A stretch of 64,000 nucleotides of DNA from Chloroflexota bacterium (GTDB lineage: Bacteria > Chloroflexota > Dehalococcoidia > Bin125), in assembly GCA_028873865.1 (NCBI GenBank), contig JAPPNI010000007.1:1-64000 (forward strand), given 5' to 3'. Under the pieces are notes generated by a model. The model was not told where the DNA came from. It ran no database searches and saw only the letters and a list, made by a program, of their open reading frames with translations. Made by a program: the position numbers and the translations under genes. Shown in pieces: positions 56,720-64,000 of this stretch (the first letter of the stretch is position 1; every line of letters begins with the position of its first letter).

Positions 56720-57483
56720 CAGGCGGCGCCTAGCCAGTCTCGGAGGACGGTCGCTGTGCGCGCCGCGGTTGACTCGAAGAAGCCGTCCAGCGCGCTTTGC
56801 TCGACGTGGCTGAGTGTCTCGTCAAGCAGTTCGGGGATGTTCTCCATGAACTCGCGCAGTCCCGACTCGCTCTCGATGCCGGCGCTCTTGAGATGCCGCG
56901 AGGCGATGAAGGAGAAACGCTCCCAATCAGGCGGATGCTCGGTCATGGCGGCGGTCGTGTCGCGCCACTGTTCGAGGAGGGGTCGATCGACGAATCCCGC
57001 GTCGATCTCGATGGCGGAGCCGAACAGCGCGTGCCGAATCTGCCGCATCTGCTCACCCGACTCACGTTCTCGCCGATCGAGCTCGTACTGGAGAACCCTG
57101 TCCAGGAGGTTGGCGTGCGAGTTGCCGCCGAGCACGGAGCGCGAGCCGAAGAAGGGACGGTAAATCTGCAGAACGTACTCCTGGTCCATGATGACGTGGG
57201 TCAGGTAGCCGGCAACCCATGCGATCGTCTCGGCGGTCAGGTTGGACGGGTCACGGAACATCCGGTGAGAACTGAAGAAGTTCTCGACGCAGTCCTGATG
57301 GCCGTCGTTGTAGATGTCGAAAAAATGGGTGCGCTCCCGATCCCAACGTGTGAGGACGCGGATATCGGGCGTCGTCGCGCCGAGCAGATAGTCACCGTTG
57401 AGTTCGTCGAACGACACGCTGTCGCCGCCGATCTGTCCGCCGGCGCGAACAGCGGCAATCATGTGGGTGACCAGGGGAGGCAT
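56719..57483 (-). CDS. zinc-dependent phospholipase C-like protein
   Basis: 254 residues resembling the zinc-dependent phospholipase C domain, an all-helical metal-binding fold. The start MPPLVTHM uses the N-terminal His, LNGDYLLGATTPDIR and THFFDI supply Asp/His ligands, and AWVAGYLTHVIMDQEYV carries the HxxxD pair. No signal peptide is present, unlike secreted phospholipases, so it probably acts in the cytoplasm. Substrate unknown. It is translationally coupled to hisD (TGATG) and begins 35 bases from the divergent NfeD gene. Confidence 0.8.
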   Translation of the reverse strand: MPPLVTHMIAAVRAGGQIGGDSVSFDELNGDYLLGATTPDIRVLTRWDRERTHFFDIYNDGHQDCVENFFSSHRMFRDPSNLTAETIAWVAGYLTHVIMDQEYVLQIYRPFFGSRSVLGGNSHANLLDRVLQYELDRRERESGEQMRQIRHALFGSAIEIDAGFVDRPLLEQWRDTTAAMTEHPPDWERFSFIASRHLKSAGIESESGLREFMENIPELLDETLSHVEQSALDGFFESTAARTATVLRDWLGAA

Positions 57484-57518
57484 GATCGGAGTGTATCTCT
57501 CCTGCGTATTCTTGAAGT

Positions 57519-58889
57519 ATGAGGTGGTTGTTCGAGCGACCGTTGCGTGTGCTGGCAGTCGTGCTGATCGTCCTAGGAATTGGGTCGGGACTGCTGAGCG
57601 GATGCGGCTCCGACAATCCGCCTGGAGCGTTGCACGTGTCGGAGATGGCGCAGGAGATTGGACCGGTTTCGGCCAACTTCGTCAGTCGTGCGCTGGATCG
57701 GGCGGAACGACAGGACGCGGCGGCCTGGATCCTGATCATGGACACGCCCGGCGGACTGATCTCGTCGACCGACGACATCGTTCAGCGAATCCTGGCGGCG
57801 AACATCCCGGTGATTGTCTACGTCGGTCCGGCCGGGGCGAGGGCAGCCTCTGCCGGGACGTTCATCACCATGGCCGGCCACATTGCGGCGATGGCGCCCA
57901 ACACGCAGATCGGCGCTGCGCACCCGATCTCGGGCAGTGGCGACGACATCGACGGCGACCTGCGGGAGAAGGTCACCAACGACGCGGCGGCCGACATCCG
58001 CGGGATCGCCAAGCATCGGGGGCGGAATGAGGAGTGGGCCGAGGACGCCGTCCGAAAGTCCGTCTCAATCACCGGCGACGAGGCGGTCGAGCTCAACGTG
58101 GTCGATCTGGTCGCCGCCAATCTCAACGATCTGATTGCGCAAGTCCACGGCCGCAGCGTGCTGCTCGGACCGGACGGCGACAGCGTCACGCTCGATATTG
58201 CTGACGCACCGATTGTCGAGACCAACTACAACTTCGCCGAGTCGATCCTCGACGTGATCGCCGACCCGAACATCGCGTTCCTGTTCACCTCGATCGGCAG
58301 TCTGCTGTTGCTGATCGAGGCGTTCTCACCCGGGCTGGTCGGCCCGGGCGTGTTCGGCGTGATCATGCTGATCTTCGGATTCTTCGCCCTCGGTCCGCTG
58401 GACACCAACCCGGCGGGGATCGCGCTATTGGTGTTGGCGATCATCCTGCTGGTCGCTGAGGTGTTTGTCGCCGGATTTGGTTTCCTTGGTATCGGCGGGA
58501 TCATTGCGTTGATTCTGGGTGGGCTGCTGTTGATCGGCGATGCCTCGGTCGATGCCGAGAAGGTGTCTATCTGGGCGCTAGTGGTTGGCGCAGGACTGGT
58601 CGGCCTAGTGGTGTTTGGATTGGGCACCCTGGTCGCGGTGGATCGACGTCGTCCGAAATGGAGTCCGCGACTGACCTCGACTGATTCGAGCGGGATCGTC
58701 GGCAGGACTGGTATCGCACACAATGCTCTCTCGCCCGGCGGCACAGTGGTCGTGGACGCCGAGCTGTGGTCCGCGCGCTCGGCAGCCGGTATCGAGATTG
58801 CTGAGGGAAGCTCAGTCAAGGTGGTTGGGATGGAAGGTCTGACGGCGATCGTCGAGTCGATCGAAGAGCCGCAGGACTCAGATGGCTGA
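57519..58889 (+). CDS. NfeD-type membrane-bound ClpP-class serine protease
   Basis: 456 residues. The N-terminal signal ends with LLSGCGSD, a lipobox-like site. The ClpP/crotonase-fold protease domain has AWILIMDTPGGLISSTDDIV, the nucleophile Ser111 in GARAASAGTFI and a probable catalytic Lys151 (REKVTND), the Ser-Lys spacing known for NfeD proteases. Four or so transmembrane segments follow (about 245-370: IAFLFTSIGSLLLLIEAF, GVIMLIFGFFALG and others), then a soluble OB-fold-like C-terminal NfeD domain (SGIVGRTGIAHNALSPGGTV). Members usually pair with a stomatin/SPFH protein, which is not adjacent here. It overlaps the DUF1801 gene by eight bases. Confidence 0.88.
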   Translation: MRWLFERPLRVLAVVLIVLGIGSGLLSGCGSDNPPGALHVSEMAQEIGPVSANFVSRALDRAERQDAAAWILIMDTPGGLISSTDDIVQRILAANIPVIVYVGPAGARAASAGTFITMAGHIAAMAPNTQIGAAHPISGSGDDIDGDLREKVTNDAAADIRGIAKHRGRNEEWAEDAVRKSVSITGDEAVELNVVDLVAANLNDLIAQVHGRSVLLGPDGDSVTLDIADAPIVETNYNFAESILDVIADPNIAFLFTSIGSLLLLIEAFSPGLVGPGVFGVIMLIFGFFALGPLDTNPAGIALLVLAIILLVAEVFVAGFGFLGIGGIIALILGGLLLIGDASVDAEKVSIWALVVGAGLVGLVVFGLGTLVAVDRRRPKWSPRLTSTDSSGIVGRTGIAHNALSPGGTVVVDAELWSARSAAGIEIAEGSSVKVVGMEGLTAIVESIEEPQDSDG

Positions 58890-59253
58890 GTCCAGGTTCG
58901 AGCGCTACTTCGCCGAGCTTGAGGAGGCGGAACGGGGTGTTGCGCTGAAGATCCGCGACGCGGTGCGAGACGCTGTCGGAGACAACCCCAGGATCTCAGA
59001 AACGACGAAGTGGAACTATCCGGCCTGGGTGCACGAGGGGAAGAACGGCAACATGTGCAGCATCATGGGCGCAAACGGCTACGTCCGACTGCAGTTTTTC
59101 CGAGGAGCCGAATTGCCCGAGGCGGAAACGCGCCTCGAGGGCACAGGCAAGGGGATGCGGCACCTGAAGGTGTGGTGTGATCGCGAGTTTCCGACCGGGA
59201 AGATTCGCGAATTGGTGTCGGATGCGGTGGTGTTACACGGATCCGGGGAGTAA
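58882..59253 (+). CDS. DUF1801 family protein
   Basis: 123-residue soluble protein of the DUF1801/YdhG type, which has a frataxin-like fold. Characteristic stretches are VALKIRDAVRDAV, ETTKWNYPAWVHEGKNGNMCSI and VRLQFFRGAELP, followed by GTGKGMRHLKVW. Function unknown; family members have been discussed as iron- or nucleotide-related but without firm proof. The ATG lies inside the end of the NfeD-type gene, so it is co-translated. Confidence 0.82.
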   Translation: MAESRFERYFAELEEAERGVALKIRDAVRDAVGDNPRISETTKWNYPAWVHEGKNGNMCSIMGANGYVRLQFFRGAELPEAETRLEGTGKGMRHLKVWCDREFPTGKIRELVSDAVVLHGSGE

Positions 59254-59279
59254 CGGCGAGAACGCCATACCCACAGCAA

Positions 59280-59293
59280 GCCTCGGTCGAGGC
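59280..59293. terminator. short stem-loop between convergent genes
   Basis: GCCTC-GGTC-GAGGC (59280-59293), a perfect 5-bp stem with a tetraloop in the 66-base gap between the convergent DUF1801 and rplS genes. No T-run; the terminator role is inferred from position. Confidence 0.35.
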
Positions 59294-59319
59294 GTCTGAA
59301 CTCGGACGGGCAATGGTCC

Positions 59320-59688
59320 CTAGTACGAGTGGATGGCGCGCTTGGCGTTTCGGGGGCGCTGAGGGATTCGCGCGGCTCGTCCGGTCCGGTCTCGGAGGTA
59401 GTAGAGGCGCGAGCGTCGGACCCGGCCTCGGCGGGTCACCTCGACCCGTTCGATCCTCGGCGAGTGGTAGAGGAAAGTGCGCTCGACGCCGATGCCCTTG
59501 GTCACACGGCGGACCGTGAAGTTGGACGACGAACCCTGCTTCTTGCGCCGGATCACGACGCCTTCAAAGACCTGGGTACGCTCTCGATCGCCCTCAACGA
59601 TCACCGCGTGGACCCGGACGGTATCTCCGGGTTGGAACTCCTCGATATCCGGGTTGCGTTCATAGGTCAGGAGATCGCTGCGGTCCAT
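59320..59688 (-). CDS. rplS: 50S ribosomal protein L19
   Basis: 122 residues, standard length. L19 sits at the 30S-50S interface. Family sequence: [88 protein letters not shown]. trmD lies directly upstream (105-base gap), the widespread bacterial pairing. That gap (59689-59793) is the likely place for any rplS-specific promoter or leader; I see no clear structure. Confidence 0.97.
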   Translation of the reverse strand: MDRSDLLTYERNPDIEEFQPGDTVRVHAVIVEGDRERTQVFEGVVIRRKKQGSSSNFTVRRVTKGIGVERTFLYHSPRIERVEVTRRGRVRRSRLYYLRDRTGRAARIPQRPRNAKRAIHSY

Positions 59689-59793
59689 GATCAGCTCCGG
59701 ATGGAAAGGTTGAGAGTCGGGCTGGAGATCGTGGTTTCATCTTACGACCCAACCTGGCTTGCGTTCTAGCCGATCGCCGTTGCGATCTGGCGC

Positions 59794-60504
59794 CTAACTC
59801 GTTGTCTCCGACACATCATCTCCCGTCAATAGCAGGTCAGGGCGACGAGTGCGGGTGCGTTCGATCTGCTGTTCACGACGCCAGCGTTCGACTGCTCCGT
59901 GATCGCCGCTGAGCAAGATCTCCGGAACTCGCCACCCGCGGAACTCCGGCGGTCTGGTGTACTGCGGATACTCAAGTAGGCCATCGCTGAATGATTCCTC
60001 GACCACGGAATGCGACGAGCCAAGCGCCCCCGGCTGGAGGCGGACCACCGCGTCAACCAGCACCGCGGCGGCCGGTTCGCCTCCGGAGAGGATGTAGTCG
60101 CCAATCGAGACCTCATCGTCCACGAGATGTTCCCGGATCCGCTCATCGACGCCTTCGTAGCGCCCGCAAAGGATGATCAGGCGCTCTTCGGCAGCCATCT
60201 CCTGGACCAAGCGCTGTTCGAGCCGCCGTCCCTGCGGCGTCAGCAGAACCACATGACCGGGATTGCCCTGCGGCCGAAGAGACTCGACCGCTCGAAACCA
60301 GGGTTCAGGCTTCATCACCATCCCGGCGCCGCCTCCGTAGGGGGAGTCGTCCACGGTTCGGTGACGATCGTCCGTGTATTCGCGGAGGTCGTGAATCTGG
60401 ATGTCGACGATTCCGCCGTCGCGGGCGCGCTTGATGATGCTGTGTTCAAACGCACCCGCGAGCAGTGGCGGAAAGATGGTGATGACGTCGATCCGCATCA
60501 CCAC
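59794..60504 (-). CDS. trmD: tRNA (guanine37-N1)-methyltransferase
   Basis: 236 residues. Methylates G37 of tRNAs reading CNN codons and prevents frameshifting. SPOUT trefoil-knot family: [42 protein letters not shown], the SAM-binding knot around [14 protein letters not shown] and [28 protein letters not shown], and the C-terminal [24 protein letters not shown] 60498 is an equally possible start. It follows ftsZ by 20 bases and precedes rplS, so division and translation genes appear to form one run. Confidence 0.96.
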   Translation of the reverse strand: MVMRIDVITIFPPLLAGAFEHSIIKRARDGGIVDIQIHDLREYTDDRHRTVDDSPYGGGAGMVMKPEPWFRAVESLRPQGNPGHVVLLTPQGRRLEQRLVQEMAAEERLIILCGRYEGVDERIREHLVDDEVSIGDYILSGGEPAAAVLVDAVVRLQPGALGSSHSVVEESFSDGLLEYPQYTRPPEFRGWRVPEILLSGDHGAVERWRREQQIERTRTRRPDLLLTGDDVSETTS

Positions 60505-60524
60505 AATCGGCTCTCAGCGACGTC

Positions 60525-61715
60525 TCAGTCGCGGCCGAGCGCGGCGTTGAGATCCCAGCGGCGTCTACCGTTCTGAGCCTGATCCCCATTCGCGCTCGCG
60601 ACCGACTGCCGATTGTGGAGGAAGGCCGGCGTTGCCAATTCCTCCGGGCTGCGCGGTTCGACCGGATTGAACGTCAGGCTTTCGAGGATCTCCTGATGTG
60701 ACGGCTGCGTCGGCTCGGTGAACGCAGGTGCGGACGGCGCTCTGGTTTCCCCGCTGGCCTCGACAAATCCGGTGGCGATCAATGTCATCTGAATGTCGCC
60801 GTCGAGCTCTTCGTCGATCACCGTGCCCATGATGATCTCGGCATTGGGGTGCACCTTCTCGCGCACGAAGTCTGCGATCTGCGAGAGTTCGAGCATGCCC
60901 AGGTCTCCCGCCGAGGTGACGTTGTAGAGCACGCGGGTCGCGCCGTGGATGCTGTCCTCCAGCAGCGGTGAATGAATCGCTTCCTCAGCCGCGTCGATCG
61001 CGCGATTGTCGCCCGCCCCGTGGCCGAGCGCCATAAGCGCATGTCCACCGCCGCCCATCACTTTCTTCACATCGTTGAAGTCGAGATTGATTTCGCCCGG
61101 GACGGTGAGCACGTCGGAGATCCCGCGCACGGCCTGGCGCAAGACGTCGTCGGCGCGGTGGAAGGCCTGGGTGACCGTGAGGCTGCGGTCATTCTTGTCG
61201 ACCAGCCGCTGATTCGGAATCACAATCACGGTGTCGGCGACATCGTTGAGCCGGTCGATGCCTTCCTGGGCGGCAGCCGAGCGGGGGACGCCCTCGAACT
61301 CGAACGGTCGAGTCACCACCGCGATGGTCAGCGCCCCGGCCTGGCGGGCCATCTCGGCGACGATCGGAGCGGCGCCCGTTCCCGTACCGCCGCCCATGCC
61401 CGCGGTGATGAAGGCCATGTCGATGTCGGTGAAGAGATTGCGAATCTCATCCCGACTGTTCTCCGCCGCCCGCGCGCCGCGCTCCGGATCTCCGCCAACG
61501 CCAAGACCGTCCGACTCGGCATCGGCGATGCGGACGACGGTTTCGGCCTTGGAACTGGACAGTTGTTGGTTGTCGGTGTTCACCGCGACGAACTCAACGC
61601 CTCGTATCTTGTCCGCGATCATCCGGTTGACGGCGTTGCAGCCGCCGCCGCCCACCCCAACGACGGTGATCGGCGGGATGCCTTCGCTGCGGCTGTTGTG
61701 GTGTCGTCTGTTCAT
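60525..61715 (-). CDS. ftsZ: cell division protein FtsZ
   Basis: 396 residues from ATG 61715 (MNRRHHNSRSEG); a frame to 61796 adds unlike sequence. Tubulin-like GTPase that forms the division ring. The N-terminal ITVVGVGGGGCNAVNRMI, VAVNTDNQQL, the tubulin signature AGMGGGTGTGAAPIVAEMA, and the T7 loop INLDFNDVKKVM are intact. The C-terminal linker (SGETRAPSAPAFTEPTQPS) leads to a short end RRRWDLNAALGRD in place of the common C-terminal peptide. In TDNQQLSSSKAE an unusual serine run follows the NTD motif. Confidence 0.96.
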   Translation of the reverse strand: MNRRHHNSRSEGIPPITVVGVGGGGCNAVNRMIADKIRGVEFVAVNTDNQQLSSSKAETVVRIADAESDGLGVGGDPERGARAAENSRDEIRNLFTDIDMAFITAGMGGGTGTGAAPIVAEMARQAGALTIAVVTRPFEFEGVPRSAAAQEGIDRLNDVADTVIVIPNQRLVDKNDRSLTVTQAFHRADDVLRQAVRGISDVLTVPGEINLDFNDVKKVMGGGGHALMALGHGAGDNRAIDAAEEAIHSPLLEDSIHGATRVLYNVTSAGDLGMLELSQIADFVREKVHPNAEIIMGTVIDEELDGDIQMTLIATGFVEASGETRAPSAPAFTEPTQPSHQEILESLTFNPVEPRSPEELATPAFLHNRQSVASANGDQAQNGRRRWDLNAALGRD

Positions 61716-61821
61716 CTGCGCGATCCTCTCGGTTGTCCAGCGTTCCTGTGCGTGACCGTGTCCGTGAGTTCTGTCTCCGACGGCCTCCGTCCGCACGTTG
61801 GACGGCCGGCCTGCTTGTGGG

Positions 61822-63093
61822 TTATGAGTTCGGGCTGAAGACGCGAGCGAGGCTAGAGACGCCCGATGTCAGCGATGCCAACATCGAACCGCTCCGCTCC
61901 GCTCGGCGGTGCGAGGCGCCGGTGCGTTCGGTTTGCACGACATCGCCCGAGTCGAGCATCCAATCGAGCATGCCGACCGCTCCGAGCGCATCGGGCCGGC
62001 TCAACTTGTCGGTGAGACCGAACAGGTCGCCGGCATCGGCAGCGCGGGTGGGCGACTCCATCGCCTTGCTGAAGAGCAGATCGAGGCCGCCCAGCATCGC
62101 TCCGGAGCCGGTCAGGACAATGCCTCCGGCGACTGCCTGCTGGAGCTGATGCTCAGTGATCCGGTGCGTGATCATCGAGATGATCTCGCAGACGCGAGCG
62201 TTGATGATCTCGGCGACAAACTTCGGCGTAACGGCTTGGCCCTCGCCGGCTCCGGGCGAGAATCGGCGCAGCTCGATCTCTTCGGCGTCGTTGGCGACGA
62301 GCTGTGGGATCGCCTGTCCGTGCAGGTGCATGATGCGGCGCGCCTCCTCGTTGCTGCAGTGCAGACCGATGGAGAGGTCGCGAGCGATGTGCGAGGTACC
62401 AACCTGGATCGCCGAGGTATGCGCGATCGCCCCGTCTTCGAAAGCGGTCAGCGTGGTCGTGCCGGCGTCGAGACCAATGACCAACACGCCGAATTCCTTC
62501 TCGTCGCCGCGGACCGCGCGCTCGGCTGCAACGACAGGCTTCGCAGCGATCAACTCGACATCGACGCCGGCATTTTGCACACAATGCGCGGCGTTCTGGA
62601 TCGCGCTCTGCGAAGCGGTTACAAGATGCATGGACACGTCGAGCCGCTGGCCATGCTGGCCACGCGGATCAAACGAGCGTCGTTCCGAATCGACCACGTA
62701 GTAGCGAGGGATCGCGTGAAGCAGAGTGCTGGAGGCGTTGATCGTGACGGCGCGGCCGGAGTCGATCGCGCGGATCAGGTCGGAATCCCGGATCGGTTCG
62801 CCGATCGACGGCAAGGCCACGGCGCCGCGATTGTTCATGCTTTGCAGGTGCGCGCCGGACACCGCAACGCCGACCGAGAGAATCTGGCGAGCCGACGATG
62901 CTTCGGCCTGCTCGAGAGACTGACGGATCGCGCTCGCCGCGCGAGAGACGTGAGAAATCTGACCAGCTTCGATCCCGGCAGAAGGCGACTGGCCGACGCC
63001 GAGAATGTGCAGCTGCCCATGGTCATTGCGTCCGCCGACGACCGTGGTGATGACCGACGACCCGAGATCAATGGCGACACTGGCGGTTGACAT
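61822..63093 (-). CDS. ftsA: cell division protein FtsA
   Basis: About 423 residues from ATG 63093 (MSTASVAIDLGSS). Actin-like ATPase that tethers FtsZ filaments to the membrane. Phosphate-1 SVAIDLGSSVITTVVGG, the 1C domain region after it, phosphate-2 VLVIGLDAGTTTLTAF, and the adenosine site GGIVLTGSGAMLGGLD are present. The C-terminus GSMLASLTSGVSSLARVFSPN forms an amphipathic helix, the expected membrane-targeting sequence. It lies between ftsQ and ftsZ, the classic order; a 106-base gap precedes ftsZ and may carry a promoter. Confidence 0.93.
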   Translation of the reverse strand: MSTASVAIDLGSSVITTVVGGRNDHGQLHILGVGQSPSAGIEAGQISHVSRAASAIRQSLEQAEASSARQILSVGVAVSGAHLQSMNNRGAVALPSIGEPIRDSDLIRAIDSGRAVTINASSTLLHAIPRYYVVDSERRSFDPRGQHGQRLDVSMHLVTASQSAIQNAAHCVQNAGVDVELIAAKPVVAAERAVRGDEKEFGVLVIGLDAGTTTLTAFEDGAIAHTSAIQVGTSHIARDLSIGLHCSNEEARRIMHLHGQAIPQLVANDAEEIELRRFSPGAGEGQAVTPKFVAEIINARVCEIISMITHRITEHQLQQAVAGGIVLTGSGAMLGGLDLLFSKAMESPTRAADAGDLFGLTDKLSRPDALGAVGMLDWMLDSGDVVQTERTGASHRRAERSGSMLASLTSGVSSLARVFSPNS

Positions 63094-63143
63094 TGGCGGC
63101 ATGTTTGCTCCAGGTGTACTTGTCTGCTGATCTCGCTCGTTGA

Positions 63144-63947
63144 CTATTCGGAAACGCTGGCCGCGGTGTAGTCGTGGATGCGGACACCACGACCGACGTT
63201 CAAGCCGATTTCAACCCTGGGTCGGAGGCCGAAGCGGAGGTCGGCAAGCAACAATGGCTCACCGCGACGCTGCGCTTCGTGCTCGAGGAGGTCCCAGACC
63301 GCGTACTTGTAGTCGAAGCCGTTGGCGTCGCCGAAGATGATGCGGCCATGTTCGGTCACGACGACGAGGCCGTCGCCGAGCGACCATTCGTAGGCGAGGA
63401 TGCCAGGAAGTGGCAGCGGAGCACCGCGCCGGTGCAGCTCGGCGGCCATGTCGACCGCCTTCGTATCGACCACCACGCCTGCCTGAATCGCCGGCAGCGC
63501 AGAGACCTGCGTCACGATCGGTCCATCGGACGAAGGCGCCAGGCCCTCGAGGATCACTCCCTCGGAGTCAATTGCCCACACGGTGTTGTTGGCCCGCCAC
63601 CGGCCCCACGGCGTGCGTTCCACTATGACAACTTTTATGCCATTCGGCCAGTCCCTGACAACGGTGACTTCTTTGACCACTGGCAGGGTCGCCACGCGCT
63701 GACGGGCGGCCTCCAGATCGGCCAACATCACGTGTTGATCCTTTAGTCCGACGAGCTGCTTGACCGTTGCCGCCGACACGACATCGGCGCCCTCGACTTT
63801 GACCGTCTTGATGTCCAGCAGCGGCGAGTTGAGCAGCGCAATCATCACAGCCAATGCCGCGATCGGCAATGCGACGGCAATGAACATCAAGCCGGACCAG
63901 GGAACTGAGAAGCGAGCCTGCGCCAGTCGCGCTCGAGGACGCGCCAC
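63144..63947 (-). CDS. ftsQ: cell division protein FtsQ/DivIB (possibly longer 5' than shown)
   Basis: 267 residues from GTG 63947. A basic cytoplasmic N-terminus (MARPRARLAQARF) is followed by a single transmembrane helix (about 20-40, LMFIAVALPIAALAVMIALL), then the POTRA domain: LLDIKTVKVEGADVVSAATVKQLVGLK, PVVKEVTVVRDWPNGIKVVIVERTPWG. The beta domain contains YEWSLGDGLVVVTEHGRIIFGD. It bridges the early and late divisome. The frame stays open from 63947 to the right edge of the window, so a start further upstream cannot be excluded. Confidence 0.88.
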   Translation of the reverse strand: MARPRARLAQARFSVPWSGLMFIAVALPIAALAVMIALLNSPLLDIKTVKVEGADVVSAATVKQLVGLKDQHVMLADLEAARQRVATLPVVKEVTVVRDWPNGIKVVIVERTPWGRWRANNTVWAIDSEGVILEGLAPSSDGPIVTQVSALPAIQAGVVVDTKAVDMAAELHRRGAPLPLPGILAYEWSLGDGLVVVTEHGRIIFGDANGFDYKYAVWDLLEHEAQRRGEPLLLADLRFGLRPRVEIGLNVGRGVRIHDYTAASVSE

Positions 63948-64000
63948 GGCGCGCAGGATCCGCTGATGCCGGGACAGTGGAACCGACAGAACGACGGGTT

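Overview
The window reads as a GC-rich bacterial chromosome, most likely from the phylum Chloroflexota and possibly a SAR202-like or other Dehalococcoidia lineage. This is inferred from gene content: tandem GWNL-type domains in a secreted protein, LL-diaminopimelate aminotransferase, and many family III CoA-transferases, SDRs and crotonases. No rRNA or other decisive marker is present. Coding density is high, with many 1-4 base stop/start overlaps. Layout. 1-540: the 3' end of a large serine recombinase whose last codons run antisense through a tRNA-Ile(CAU) gene, probably the edge of an integrated element. 0.6-9.8 kb: a DUF192 lipoprotein, glpK-glpD, a copper ATPase, a repeat-bearing intergenic region, an ATP-grasp enzyme and an MFS transporter. 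9.85-13 kb: a histone-deacetylase-like hydrolase faces an nfuA-radical SAM pair. The radical SAM gene does not end at its first TGA. The frame continues through Cys-TGA-Ala-Glu-Pro, the tail of the CUAEP/CCAEP radical SAM (seleno)protein family, and a stable stem-loop follows the TGA. 13-24.4 kb: mixed catabolic and redox genes (CocE-like hydrolase, NIPSNAP, DapB-like dehydrogenase, flavin reductase, SppA, Rieske protein, three SDRs, a crotonase, MFS). 24.4-31.6 kb: a tightly coupled operon (PTPS/QueD-like, flavodoxin-like, J-domain, two tandem crotonases, alpha/beta hydrolase) behind three tandem palindromes. One crotonase has lost 95 residues in frame. A radical SAM gene and two CoA-transferase genes follow on the other strand. 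31.7-40.3 kb, minus strand: hflX, dapL, a GNAT protein, dapF, miaA, tpiA, pgk, rpiB, tsaC, covering lysine/peptidoglycan precursors, tRNA modification and central carbon metabolism. 40.3-47.2 kb, plus strand: purine genes guaA, purD, purB, purC, purS with a nucleoside-deoxyribosyltransferase-like gene, a cupin and a small unknown gene between them. 47.2-57.5 kb: hisB, a ferritin-like protein, a PEP mutase/isocitrate lyase-like protein, a very large secreted protein, a CoA-transferase, a carboxymuconolactone-decarboxylase-like protein, a 637-base repeat-rich gap, then hisC-hisD-phospholipase C-like. 57.5-64 kb: an NfeD-type membrane protease and DUF1801 gene, then rplS, trmD, ftsZ, ftsA, ftsQ on the minus strand. 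Two undescribed-looking repeat systems run through the intergenic DNA. One is arrays of a decamer (YGTTCGG plus three variable bases) repeated at exactly 10-base spacing. The other is a stem-loop (CACGATC, 17-base loop, GATCGTG) found twice, 47 kb apart, each time beside decamer arrays. Together with the selenocysteine reading of the radical SAM gene, these are the main points of interest.
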